From Planosporangium mesophilum (GTDB lineage Bacteria; Actinomycetota; Actinomycetes; Mycobacteriales; Micromonosporaceae): a stretch of DNA of 64,000 bases. Shown one piece after another: positions 27,129 to 34,717 of this stretch (position 1 is the stretch's first letter; every line of letters begins with the position of its first letter). The translations under genes were made by a program, and so were the position numbers. The stretch covers positions 1 through 64,000 of the forward strand of contig NZ_BOON01000049.1 in assembly GCF_016863255.1 (NCBI RefSeq), in the 5' to 3' direction. The notes beneath the pieces are model-generated. The model was not told where the DNA came from. It worked only from the letters and a program-made list of their open reading frames with translations, and made no database searches.

Positions 27129-27133
27129 CCGGG

Positions 27134-28216
27134 TCAGGCCAGGGCGGTCGGTACCGGATGCAGCTCCACCCGTACCGCCGTGCCCGACGCCAACTCGGCC
27201 AGCCGGGCGCTCGCGACCTGCGCCACGACCAGGACGTCGTCGGGTAGCTCCACGGTGACCCGGCTGGTCGGCCCGAGGAAGCTCACCGCGAGCACCCGGC
27301 CGGTACCGTCGGGGTCCGCCGCCACGTCGACGGCCTCGGGGCGTACGAGCGCGGTCACGTCGGCAGCGTCCTTCGGGGCGCCCACCGGGTCGACCAGCGG
27401 CAGCCGGCTGCCGAGCACCTCGACCGCGCCGGTCACGACGCGCCCCGGAAGCCGGTTGCTCAGCCCCACGAAGTCGGCCACGAACGGGGTCGCCGGGCGC
27501 AGGTAGATGTCGGCCGGCGGCCCGACCTGCTCCAGCCGCCCGTCGCGCATCACGCCGACCCGGTCGGCCACCGCGAGCGCCTCCTCCTGGTCGTGCGTGA
27601 CGAACAGGGTGGTGGTGCCGACCTCGACCTGGATGCGGCGGATCTCGTCGCGGAGCTGTACCCGCACCTTCGCGTCGAGCGCCGACAGCGGCTCGTCGAG
27701 CAGCAGGACCTGCGGCTCGATCGCGAGCGCCCGGGCCAGCGCGACCCGCTGCTGCTGGCCGCCGGAGAGCTGGTGCGGGTACCGGCCGGCGTGTGCGCCG
27801 ATGCCGACGAGCTCCAGCATCTCGGCCGCGCGCCGGCGCCGCTCCCCCGCCGCCCGCTTGCGCAGCCGCAGCCCGAACTCGACGTTCTCCTGGGCGGTGA
27901 GGTGCGGGAACAGGCTGTACGCCTGGAACACCATGCCCATGTCCCGGCGGTTGGCCGGGGTGGTGGTGATGTCCCGCCCGTCGACCAGTACCCGGCCGGA
28001 GTCGGTCTCCTCCAGCCCGGCGAGCACCCGCAGCGCCGTGGTCTTGCCGCAGCCCGAGGGTCCCAGGAGAGCCACCAGTTCGCCCGGCGCGAGGTCGAGG
28101 TCGAGCCCGTCGAGCGCCTGTACGGCGCCGAACCGGCGGCGCAGCCCGTCGAGGCGTACCGCCACGCCACGCTGGTCGCCACGGGCCGTCGCGGCCATTT
28201 CGATGGACCCGGTCAC
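27134..28216 (-). CDS. ABC transporter ATP-binding protein (Fe3+/polyamine type)
   Basis: 360 residues. Walker A LLGPSGCGKTTAL, signature LSGGQQQRVALARAL, Walker B VLLLDEPLSALD and switch His in FVTHDQEEAL. A C-terminal TOBE domain (about 270-360) follows, as in PotA/FbpC/CysA-type proteins. GTG 28216 overlaps the upstream permease stop (GTGA) and has AAGGAG eight bases upstream. Last gene of a four-gene importer operon. Confidence 0.94.
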   Translation of the reverse strand: MTGSIEMAATARGDQRGVAVRLDGLRRRFGAVQALDGLDLDLAPGELVALLGPSGCGKTTALRVLAGLEETDSGRVLVDGRDITTTPANRRDMGMVFQAYSLFPHLTAQENVEFGLRLRKRAAGERRRRAAEMLELVGIGAHAGRYPHQLSGGQQQRVALARALAIEPQVLLLDEPLSALDAKVRVQLRDEIRRIQVEVGTTTLFVTHDQEEALAVADRVGVMRDGRLEQVGPPADIYLRPATPFVADFVGLSNRLPGRVVTGAVEVLGSRLPLVDPVGAPKDAADVTALVRPEAVDVAADPDGTGRVLAVSFLGPTSRVTVELPDDVLVVAQVASARLAELASGTAVRVELHPVPTALA

Positions 28217-29073
28217 GAGTTGTTCTCCTTCGGGATGCCCCGGCGACGGCCGCCGACCAGGGACAACAGCATCAGCAGTACGAACGCGAGCACGAGCGCC
28301 GCCAGCGAGACGGCCACCGACATGCCGGCGCTGCTCTTGCCGAGCAGGTTGATGGCGACCTGCAGGTTGCTGCGGTTGAGCAGGGACGCGATGGTGAACT
28401 CGCCCAGGACCAGGGCGACCGTGAGGAACGCGGCGCTCATCACCGCCGACCGGATGTTGGGCAGGACCACCCGCCACATCACGGTGCCCCACCCGGCCCC
28501 CAGCCCGCGCGCCGCCTCGGCGAGGGTACGGACGTCGATCGAGGACAGCCCGGCGTCGATGGCCCGGTACGCGTACGGGAGCACGAGGATCGTGTACGCG
28601 AACGTGAGCGTGAGCGACGAGCCGCCCAGGAAGTAGGTGACCCAGGCGTACACCGGGGCGAGGCCGACCACGAGCACGATCGCCGGGATCGTCAGCGGCA
28701 GCAGGCAGATGAACTCCACCACCCGGCGCAGCCGGGGCAGCCGCAGCCGTACCCAGATCACGGTCGGCACCAGCAGCACCAGCATGAGCAGCACGGTGAG
28801 CACGACCAGCCCGGCGGAGTCGGTGATGCCGACCGACAGGTCGGGGTAGGTCGCACGCAGCCGCCCCCAGTCGAACAGCAGCCGCCAGGTGTCGAACGAC
28901 AGCCTGCCGCCCGCACCGCGGGTCGTGAACTCCAGCATCGCCAGCAACGGCAGCAGGAAGAACACCCCGAGCACGGTGACGACGACCCAGCGGAACGCCC
29001 GCTGCCGTCGGGCTCTGCGGCGCATCAGCCCCTGGCGCCGGGGCGGCAAGCCGCCCGTCGCTAGCCCAGCCAT
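28213..29073 (-). CDS. ABC transporter permease (PotC/FbpB-like)
   Basis: 286 residues with six transmembrane helices. The EAA loop reads LAEAARGLGAGWGTVMWRVV. ATG 29073 overlaps the end of the preceding permease by 13 bases and has GAGGA upstream. Partner of the permease at 29061-29975. Confidence 0.92.
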   Translation of the reverse strand: MAGLATGGLPPRRQGLMRRRARRQRAFRWVVVTVLGVFFLLPLLAMLEFTTRGAGGRLSFDTWRLLFDWGRLRATYPDLSVGITDSAGLVVLTVLLMLVLLVPTVIWVRLRLPRLRRVVEFICLLPLTIPAIVLVVGLAPVYAWVTYFLGGSSLTLTFAYTILVLPYAYRAIDAGLSSIDVRTLAEAARGLGAGWGTVMWRVVLPNIRSAVMSAAFLTVALVLGEFTIASLLNRSNLQVAINLLGKSSAGMSVAVSLAALVLAFVLLMLLSLVGGRRRGIPKENNS

Positions 29074-29975
29074 TTCGCCGTCCTCCTCTGCAGCAGCGCG
29101 TACAGCCACATGACCACGGCCACGACCACGACCATGCCGAGCGCCATGGCCTTACCCAGGTTCTGCTGGCCCAGGACGACCTCGCTGGTGAGGGCGGACC
29201 GGATCTGCAGCGGCACGATCGGGCTGCCCTGGCTGACCAGCGCCGCCGCGGTCGCGTACGCCGAGAACGCGTTGGCGAACAGCAGCAGCGTCGAGCCCAG
29301 GAACGCCGGGGCCAGCAGCGGCCCGGCGACCCGCCGCCAGTACTGCCAGGTCGAGCCACCCAGGCTCTCGGTGGCCTCCCTCCACTGCGGCCGGACCCCG
29401 TCCAGCGCCGGCAGGAACACGATCACCATGAGTGGGATCTGGAAGTACGTGTACACCAGCACCAGGCCGGGCATTTCGTACAGCCAGACACCGCCCGAGT
29501 AGATGTTGATGCCGAAGTTGTCCCGCAGGAAGAGGGTCACGAAGCCGGGCAGGCCGATCGTGGCCATGAACGCGAACGCCAGAGTGACGCCACCGAACTG
29601 GGCAAGTACCCCGGACGCGGCGGTGACGACGCGGCGCAGCAGGCCGCCCTCCTTCGCGGTGACCAGAACGTAGGCGAGCAGAGCGCCGAACACCGCGCCG
29701 AGCACGGCGGTGACCGCCGACAGCAGGATGCTGCTGATGAACGCGTCGACGATGTACCCGTTCATCAGCGCGCCCACGTTGGAGAGCGTCGGCTGTCCGT
29801 CGTCGCCGGTGAACGCGCCGATCGTCACCTCGAGGGTGGGGACGGCCAGGAACACCGCGACGAACGCGAAGAACGGGACGACGCCGAGCAGGCTACGACC
29901 ACGAGTCAGGACGCGGCTGAGCCGGCCTCGGTTGTCCGAGGCCGGCTCAGCCGGACGTGTAACGACGGCAGCCAC
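29061..29975 (-). CDS. ABC transporter permease (PotB-like)
   Basis: 304 residues with six transmembrane helices. The EAA loop reads REATESLGGSTWQYWRRV. GTG 29975 is two bases after the TGA of the solute-binding gene. The first 22 codons after the start contain a perfect 18-bp hairpin, so the N-terminus (RPAEPASDNRGRLSRV) may be shaped by RNA structure rather than protein function. Confidence 0.92.
   Translation of the reverse strand: MAAVVTRPAEPASDNRGRLSRVLTRGRSLLGVVPFFAFVAVFLAVPTLEVTIGAFTGDDGQPTLSNVGALMNGYIVDAFISSILLSAVTAVLGAVFGALLAYVLVTAKEGGLLRRVVTAASGVLAQFGGVTLAFAFMATIGLPGFVTLFLRDNFGINIYSGGVWLYEMPGLVLVYTYFQIPLMVIVFLPALDGVRPQWREATESLGGSTWQYWRRVAGPLLAPAFLGSTLLLFANAFSAYATAAALVSQGSPIVPLQIRSALTSEVVLGQQNLGKAMALGMVVVVAVVMWLYALLQRRTAKWLG
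29914..29953. repeat. Perfect 18-bp hairpin inside the permease 5' coding region
   Basis: CGGCTGAGCCGGCCTCGG, a TTGT loop and the exact complement, starting 22 bases after the GTG of the permease and just downstream of the solute-binding gene. In importer operons a hairpin here often protects the binding-protein mRNA. Confidence 0.9.
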
Positions 29976-29977
29976 GG

Positions 29978-31105
29978 TCAGCCGATGGCCTTGGCCCAGT
30001 TGGCGGCCAGGTGGTCCTTGGCCTTCTTGGTCTGGTCCTCGGTCAGGAACACCGGGGTACCGGTGGTCTTCGGCAGCATCTCGTAGGCGGCCTTGTCGAT
30101 GGTGCCCGCCTTCTCCATGGCGTCGGCCCGCACCGGGCGCGCACCGCCCTTGAGCCACAGGTTCTGGCCCTCGTCGGAGTACAGGAACTCCTGCCACAGC
30201 CGGGCCGCGGCCGGGTGCGGCGCGTCGGCGTTGATGGCCTGCACGTAGTACGAGCCGAGGACCGCGTTGGCCGGCACGACCGTCTTCCAGTCCATCTTGC
30301 CCTTGAGCTTGGTGCCCTGGCCGACGTTGAGGTAGTCCCAGTCGATGACGACCGGCGTCTGGCCGGACTCGATCGTGGTGGGGGTCGGGTCCACCGGCAG
30401 GAAGTTGCCGGCCTTCTTCAACTCGGAGAAGAAGCTGACACCCTTCGAGATGTCGTCGGCGGAGCCACCGTTGCCGAGCGCCGCCATGGCGACGCCGCTG
30501 AACGCCGCACCGGCCTGCGTCGGGTCGCCGTTGAGCGCCACCTTGCCCTTGTACTCCGGCTTGAGCAGGTCGGCGACGGTCTGCGGCGCGGGTACCTTCG
30601 ACGCGTCGTACCCGATCGACATGTAGCCGCCGTAGTCGTTGACCCACTGACCGTTGGCGTCCTTCAGCGCGTCCGGGATCTCGCCCCACGTCGCCACCTT
30701 GTACGGGGCGAACTTCGCGACATTGGCGGTCGCCACCGCGCTGCCCAGGTCGAAGACGTCAGGAGCCTTGTCCTGGCCCTTGAGCTGGGTGGCCGCGTTG
30801 ATCTCGTCCTGACTGGACGCGTCCGGCTGGGCGGAATTGACCTTGATGCCGTACTTCTCACCGAAGGCCTTGATGACCTCGCCGTAGTTGGCCCAGTCCG
30901 GCGGCAGCGCGATGACGTTGAGCTGCCCCTCCTTCTTGGCCGCGGCGACGAGCTTGTCCATGCCGCCCAGGTCGGCGGCGCTGGCGGCCTTGGCCGCGTC
31001 GCTCGATCCGGAGCTCGACTTCGGCGGGGGTGCACATGCGGCGACGCCCACGGCGAGTGTGGACGCTGCCAGTAAGGCCGCCCCACGGGCAACCAAGCTT
31101 TGCAC
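29978..31105 (-). CDS. ABC transporter substrate-binding lipoprotein (polyamine/iron type)
   Basis: 375 residues. Lipoprotein signal with lipobox VAAC (Cys about 24) and a Ser-rich linker. The family-1/PotD-like fold shows LNVIALPPDWANYGEVIKAF, DVFDLGSAVA, VNDYGGYMSIGYDASKVP and PVVIDWDYL. GTG 31105 has AAGGAGG upstream. It heads the operon binding protein, two permeases, ATPase. The ligand is not predictable; polyamine, Fe(III) or a phosphonate-like compound are options. Confidence 0.92.
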   Translation of the reverse strand: MQSLVARGAALLAASTLAVGVAACAPPPKSSSGSSDAAKAASAADLGGMDKLVAAAKKEGQLNVIALPPDWANYGEVIKAFGEKYGIKVNSAQPDASSQDEINAATQLKGQDKAPDVFDLGSAVATANVAKFAPYKVATWGEIPDALKDANGQWVNDYGGYMSIGYDASKVPAPQTVADLLKPEYKGKVALNGDPTQAGAAFSGVAMAALGNGGSADDISKGVSFFSELKKAGNFLPVDPTPTTIESGQTPVVIDWDYLNVGQGTKLKGKMDWKTVVPANAVLGSYYVQAINADAPHPAAARLWQEFLYSDEGQNLWLKGGARPVRADAMEKAGTIDKAAYEMLPKTTGTPVFLTEDQTKKAKDHLAANWAKAIG

Positions 31106-31223
31106 GGTTCCTCCTTCGCACCGGACCAGACCTGGACCGGCATTTGATCACCGATCCTTGTACATCAGCCCCGGAACCGGCTAGGCGCAAAGCGTGCCCG
31201 CGAGGCAACGATAAAGTTGCAGG

Positions 31224-31361
31224 TCAGCGACGACTGGGTGAAGGCGTCATACGGTCGGAGGATGCACGCCGGGCCAACAGTTCGGGAGCGCGGACCACGA
31301 CGGCGCCCGGTTCGACGCTGATGAGTCCGTCGCGGCACGGTACACGCCGGGCTCGGCTCAC
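31224..31361 (-). CDS. Small overlapping ORF, possible Crp/Fnr-type C-terminal remnant
   Basis: 45 codons from a GTG that overlaps the TGA of the TPP enzyme (GTGA), so translation could be coupled. The stretch DGLISVEPGAVVVRAPELLA resembles the end of the winged helix in Crp/Fnr regulators. No DNA-binding helices remain. It may be decayed gene debris or a real small protein. Confidence 0.3.
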   Translation of the reverse strand: MSRARRVPCRDGLISVEPGAVVVRAPELLARRASSDRMTPSPSRR

Positions 31362-33121
31362 GCCTTGAGCTGCTGGATCCGGTCGTGGAACAGGGTGGTG
31401 GCGATGGCGGCCCGGTTGGGTTCGCGCAGCCAGGCCTGGACGAACCGCCTCGCCTGCTCGTAGGTGACCTTGCCCGGCATGGGCGGCTCGTTCGGGTCCA
31501 CCTCGACGTCGACCAGCGCCGGCCCGGGGTGGGCGAACGCCTCACCCAGGGCCTCGACCACCTGGGACGGTTTGTCGACGTGTACGCCGAATCCACCGCA
31601 GCCGCGTGCCCAGGCCGCGTAGTCGGGCACCGGATCCCCGAAGCGCACCCCGTGCTCGGGGAAGCCGAGCACCATCTGCTCCCACAGGATCTGGCCGAGC
31701 GAGTTGTTGTTGTTGATGACGACCTTGACCGGCAGGCCGTACCGGGCGGCGGTGTGGAACTCGGCCATCAGCATCGCGAAGCCGCCGTCGCCGGTGTAGC
31801 AGATGACCTGGCGGCCAGGGTTGGCGTGCTGGATCGCGAGCGCGTACGGCAGGCCGCTGGCCATCGTGGCGAGGGTTCCCGACACGTAGAACTCGCGCCG
31901 GCCGTGGATGTGCCAGTGCCGGGCGGCCCACGTCGTGACCGTACCGGTGTCGCAGGTGAGCACGGCGTCGTCGGTCGCCTGCCGGTCGAGCTGGCGGACC
32001 AGGTACTGCGGGGCGATGGGTACGCGGGCCGGTGACTCCAGGGCGGCGATCTTGTCGTTCCACTCGCGCACCCGCTGCTGGTAGTGCTCCAGGTGCGAGC
32101 GGTCGGCGCGGCGGTCCAGCCGCGGCAGCAGCGCCTCGAGGGTGGCCGCGACGTCGCCGATGAGCGGCACCTGGGTGGGCAGGCGCAGCCCGGCGCGGGC
32201 CGGGTCGATCTCCACCTGGACCACCTTCACCGCCCCGGGCGCCGGCAGATGCTTCGTGTACGGGAAGTTCGTGCCGAGCATCAGCACGGTGTCGGCGTTC
32301 TCGACCAGTTCCTCGCTCGGCGCCGTGCCGAGCAGCCCCAGGCCGCCGGTGACGTACGGCGAGTCGTCGGGCAGGACCATCTTTCCCGGCAGGGTCTTGA
32401 TGACCGGGGCTGCCAGCGCGTCGGCTACCGCCTCGACGAGCGGGCCGGCTCCCCGCGCCCCGATCCCGACGAGGATGGCCGGCCGCCGCCCGGCGTTGAG
32501 TACCTCCGCGGCCGCCTCCACCTCGGCCTCTCGCGGGCGTACCGGCGCCTCCAGGTAGATCGGAGCGGTCGCCGGTGGACCGGCCGGCGCCACCTCCCGG
32601 TACGGGTCGACGCCCGCCTCGGCGACCTGGATGTCGATGGGGATCGTCAGGTGCGCCGGTCCCTGGCGGGCGTACGCGGTGCGGACCGCGATGTCGACCA
32701 ACCCGGGCAGCTGCGCCGGGTTGACGACCATCTGGTTGTACACGCTGACGTCGGCGAGCAGCTGGTCGAGGTGTACCTCCTGCTGGTAGCCGGTGCCCAG
32801 TACCGCGCTCTCCTGCATCCCGGTGATCGCCAGGACCGGCGCGTGGTCGAGCTTGGCGTCGTACAGCCCGTTCGCGAGGTGGATGCCGCCGGGCCCGCTG
32901 GTCGCGAGGCAGACCCCGATCCTGCCGGTGGCCTTGGCATGGGCGGTCGCCATGAACGCCGCCGCCTCCTCGTGGTGCACCAGGAGGAACCGCACCCGGT
33001 GGGCGTTGCGGCGCAGCCCCTCCATGACCCCGTTGACGCCGTCGCCGGGCAGCCCGTACACCGTGTCCACACCCCATTCGGCCAGGCGGGACACCAGGAC
33101 CTCGGCCGCGATGTGGACCAT
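31358..33121 (-). CDS. Thiamine-pyrophosphate enzyme, pyruvate oxidase/dehydrogenase-like
   Basis: 587 residues. The TPP-enzyme order is complete: N-terminal PYR domain with GLPGDGVNGVMEGL and catalytic Glu in VHHEEAAAFMA, central domain (RRPAILVGIGARGAG), and C-terminal PP domain with GDGGFAMLMAEF...NNNNSLGQI. The match is closest to pyruvate:quinone oxidoreductase or pyruvate oxidase (PoxB/SpxB). Acetolactate synthase is less likely because there is no small subunit gene. ATG 33121 lacks a strong ribosome site. Single gene. Confidence 0.9.
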   Translation of the reverse strand: MVHIAAEVLVSRLAEWGVDTVYGLPGDGVNGVMEGLRRNAHRVRFLLVHHEEAAAFMATAHAKATGRIGVCLATSGPGGIHLANGLYDAKLDHAPVLAITGMQESAVLGTGYQQEVHLDQLLADVSVYNQMVVNPAQLPGLVDIAVRTAYARQGPAHLTIPIDIQVAEAGVDPYREVAPAGPPATAPIYLEAPVRPREAEVEAAAEVLNAGRRPAILVGIGARGAGPLVEAVADALAAPVIKTLPGKMVLPDDSPYVTGGLGLLGTAPSEELVENADTVLMLGTNFPYTKHLPAPGAVKVVQVEIDPARAGLRLPTQVPLIGDVAATLEALLPRLDRRADRSHLEHYQQRVREWNDKIAALESPARVPIAPQYLVRQLDRQATDDAVLTCDTGTVTTWAARHWHIHGRREFYVSGTLATMASGLPYALAIQHANPGRQVICYTGDGGFAMLMAEFHTAARYGLPVKVVINNNNSLGQILWEQMVLGFPEHGVRFGDPVPDYAAWARGCGGFGVHVDKPSQVVEALGEAFAHPGPALVDVEVDPNEPPMPGKVTYEQARRFVQAWLREPNRAAIATTLFHDRIQQLKA

Positions 33122-33162
33122 GGACGGGGACTACCCCGAGGCCATCGCACAAACCAGTCCCG

Positions 33163-33294
33163 CTAGCGCTCCCGGATCAGCGCCTCCACCCCGTCGAGCA
33201 CGCGCTGCAGGCCGAACTCGAAGGCGCGTACCGCATCGGACACGGCGTTGTACTCGGCCCCGGCGACGTACTCGGCCCCGGCGACGGCTCCCAC
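33163..33294 (-). pseudogene. Remnant of a TetR-family regulator (C-terminus only)
   Basis: The frame ends VRAFEFGLQRVLDGVEALI plus RER and a TAG. That ending is typical of the ligand domain of TetR regulators (usual form FEFGLDxLLDGIEAL). The helix-turn-helix and most of the body are missing; upstream sequence belongs to the promoter of the LLM gene. An 18-bp tandem repeat encodes GAEYVA/GAEYNA just before it. I infer a deletion that left about 40 codons. Confidence 0.6.
33250..33285. repeat. 18-bp direct repeat, two copies
   Basis: Identical 18-bp units within the TetR remnant. Confidence 0.85.
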
Positions 33295-33350
33295 GTGCGC
33301 CGCGGTACTCGCGTCGTGCGGTACGGCGAGCGGACCGGAGGTTGCGCCCC

Positions 33351-33356
33351 TAGACT
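33351..33356 (+). promoter_or_regulatory. Candidate -10 element of a leaderless transcript
   Basis: TAGACT ends seven bases before ATG 33364 of the LLM gene. The GGTGGA between them is too close to serve as a ribosome site. Confidence 0.4.
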
Positions 33357-33363
33357 TGGTGGA

Positions 33364-34206
33364 ATGGACTTCGGGGCCGGATATTTCCCGACACATGACG
33401 GCATGAACCCAGGCGCCCTGGCACAGATGCTGGAGGACCACGGGCAGGACGCGCTGCTCTTCGCCGAGCACACCCACATCCCGGCGAGTCGCGAAAGCCC
33501 CTGGCCCGAGGGCCCGCCGGGCACCGCGCTGCCCAGAAAATACTGGCACTCCTACGACCTGTTCGTCGCGTTGACGGCGGCCGCGATGGCCACCACGAAG
33601 CTGCGCGTCGGCAGCGGCATCTGTCTGGTCATCGAGCGCGACCCGATCGTCACCGCCAAGGCGGTGGCCAGTGTGGATCACCTGTCCGGCGGCCGCTTCG
33701 AGTTCGGCGTCGGCGCCGGCTGGAACCGCGAGGAGATGAGCAACCACGGCACCGACCCGCGCAAGCGGATGGCGATCCTGCGCGAGCGGGTCGAGGCGAT
33801 GAAGGCGATCTGGACGCAGGACGAGGCGAGCTACTCCGGCGAGTACGTGAATTTCGAGCGGATCTGGTCGTACCCCAAACCGGCCCAGCGGCCGCATCCG
33901 CCGGTCCTCGTGGGCGGTGACGGGCCGACCGTGCTCGACCGGGTGCTCGCGTTCGGCGACGCCTGGATGCCGAACTGGCGCGGCGACGACACGCTCTTCG
34001 ACCGCATCAACGAGCTGCGCTCGCGGGCGGACCGGCACATCGAGGTACAGATCCTGGCCGCACCGCCCGACCCCGGCGTGCTCGAGCGCTTCGAGCGGGC
34101 CGGGGTGCGGCGGGCGCTGCACTGGCTGCCGTCTGGCCCGGCCGGGCCGGTACAGCAGTCCCTCGACGTGTGGGAGGACGCGATCGTCCAGTTCACCGGC
34201 GGCTGA
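33364..34206 (+). CDS. LLM-class F420-dependent oxidoreductase
   Basis: 280 residues, a luciferase-like monooxygenase barrel. Visible motifs: DALLFAEHTHIP, VGSGICLVIERDPIVTAKAV, SVDHLSGGRFEFGVGAGWN and the late VLVGGDGPTVLDRVLAFGD. Group-specific motifs fit actinobacterial F420-dependent enzymes of the TIGR03619 kind. Substrate unknown. A second F420-type protein follows 15 bp downstream, probably in one operon. Confidence 0.92.
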   Translation: MDFGAGYFPTHDGMNPGALAQMLEDHGQDALLFAEHTHIPASRESPWPEGPPGTALPRKYWHSYDLFVALTAAAMATTKLRVGSGICLVIERDPIVTAKAVASVDHLSGGRFEFGVGAGWNREEMSNHGTDPRKRMAILRERVEAMKAIWTQDEASYSGEYVNFERIWSYPKPAQRPHPPVLVGGDGPTVLDRVLAFGDAWMPNWRGDDTLFDRINELRSRADRHIEVQILAAPPDPGVLERFERAGVRRALHWLPSGPAGPVQQSLDVWEDAIVQFTGG

Positions 34207-34230
34207 CCGGGTCACCGGCGGATGAACGAC
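34193..34230. repeat. 19-bp imperfect duplication joining a stop to the next start
   Basis: TCACCGGCGG occurs twice, 19 bases apart. The first copy runs into the TGA of the LLM gene and the second into the ATGA start of the PPOX gene. Confidence 0.65.
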
Positions 34231-34668
34231 GAGGAGGCGCGCCGGCGGTTCGCGGAGGTCCGGGTCGCCCGGCTCGCCACCGCGGACGCCGGCGGTCGCC
34301 CGCACCTCGTACCGATGGTCTTCGCGCTGGCCGCCGACGGCTCCGACTCCGGCGGGGCACGGTACCGGATCTACAGCGCCGTGGACGCCAAGCCCAAGCG
34401 CTCCACGTCGCTACGCCGGCTGGCCAACATCCAGGCCAACCCGCGCGTCGCCGTCCTCGTGGACCACTACTCCGACGACTGGGACAGCCTGTGGTGGGTG
34501 CGGGCCGACGGTACCGGCCGGGTCCTCGACGCCGGTGAACCCGAGGCCCGCGACGCCGTCGCGCTGCTGGCCACGCGCTACCCGCAGTACCGGGAGAACC
34601 CGCCCCGCGGGCCGGTGGTGGCGATCGACGTCGAGCGCTGGTCGAGCTGGTCCGCGGCCGGCGACTGA
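34222..34668 (+). CDS. PPOX-class F420-binding protein
   Basis: 148 residues, split beta-barrel. ARLATADAGGRPHLVPMVFA and RLANIQANPRVAVLVDHY match the TIGR03668/Rv0121-type flavin/F420-binding proteins. Tandem with the LLM enzyme suggests a shared F420 redox process. There is no distinct ribosome site and the start lies inside a 19-bp duplication of the preceding stop region, so coupled translation is plausible. Confidence 0.88.
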   Translation: MNDEEARRRFAEVRVARLATADAGGRPHLVPMVFALAADGSDSGGARYRIYSAVDAKPKRSTSLRRLANIQANPRVAVLVDHYSDDWDSLWWVRADGTGRVLDAGEPEARDAVALLATRYPQYRENPPRGPVVAIDVERWSSWSAAGD

Positions 34669-34717
34669 TCCCCGCGTGCCGCTGTTACGCCTGGCCGCGA
34701 AGTCCCCGGTGAGTTGC

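Noticed and set aside
32084..33166. A 360-codon plus-strand frame over the TPP enzyme
   Set aside because: Antisense shadow; the minus strand has all TPP-enzyme motifs.
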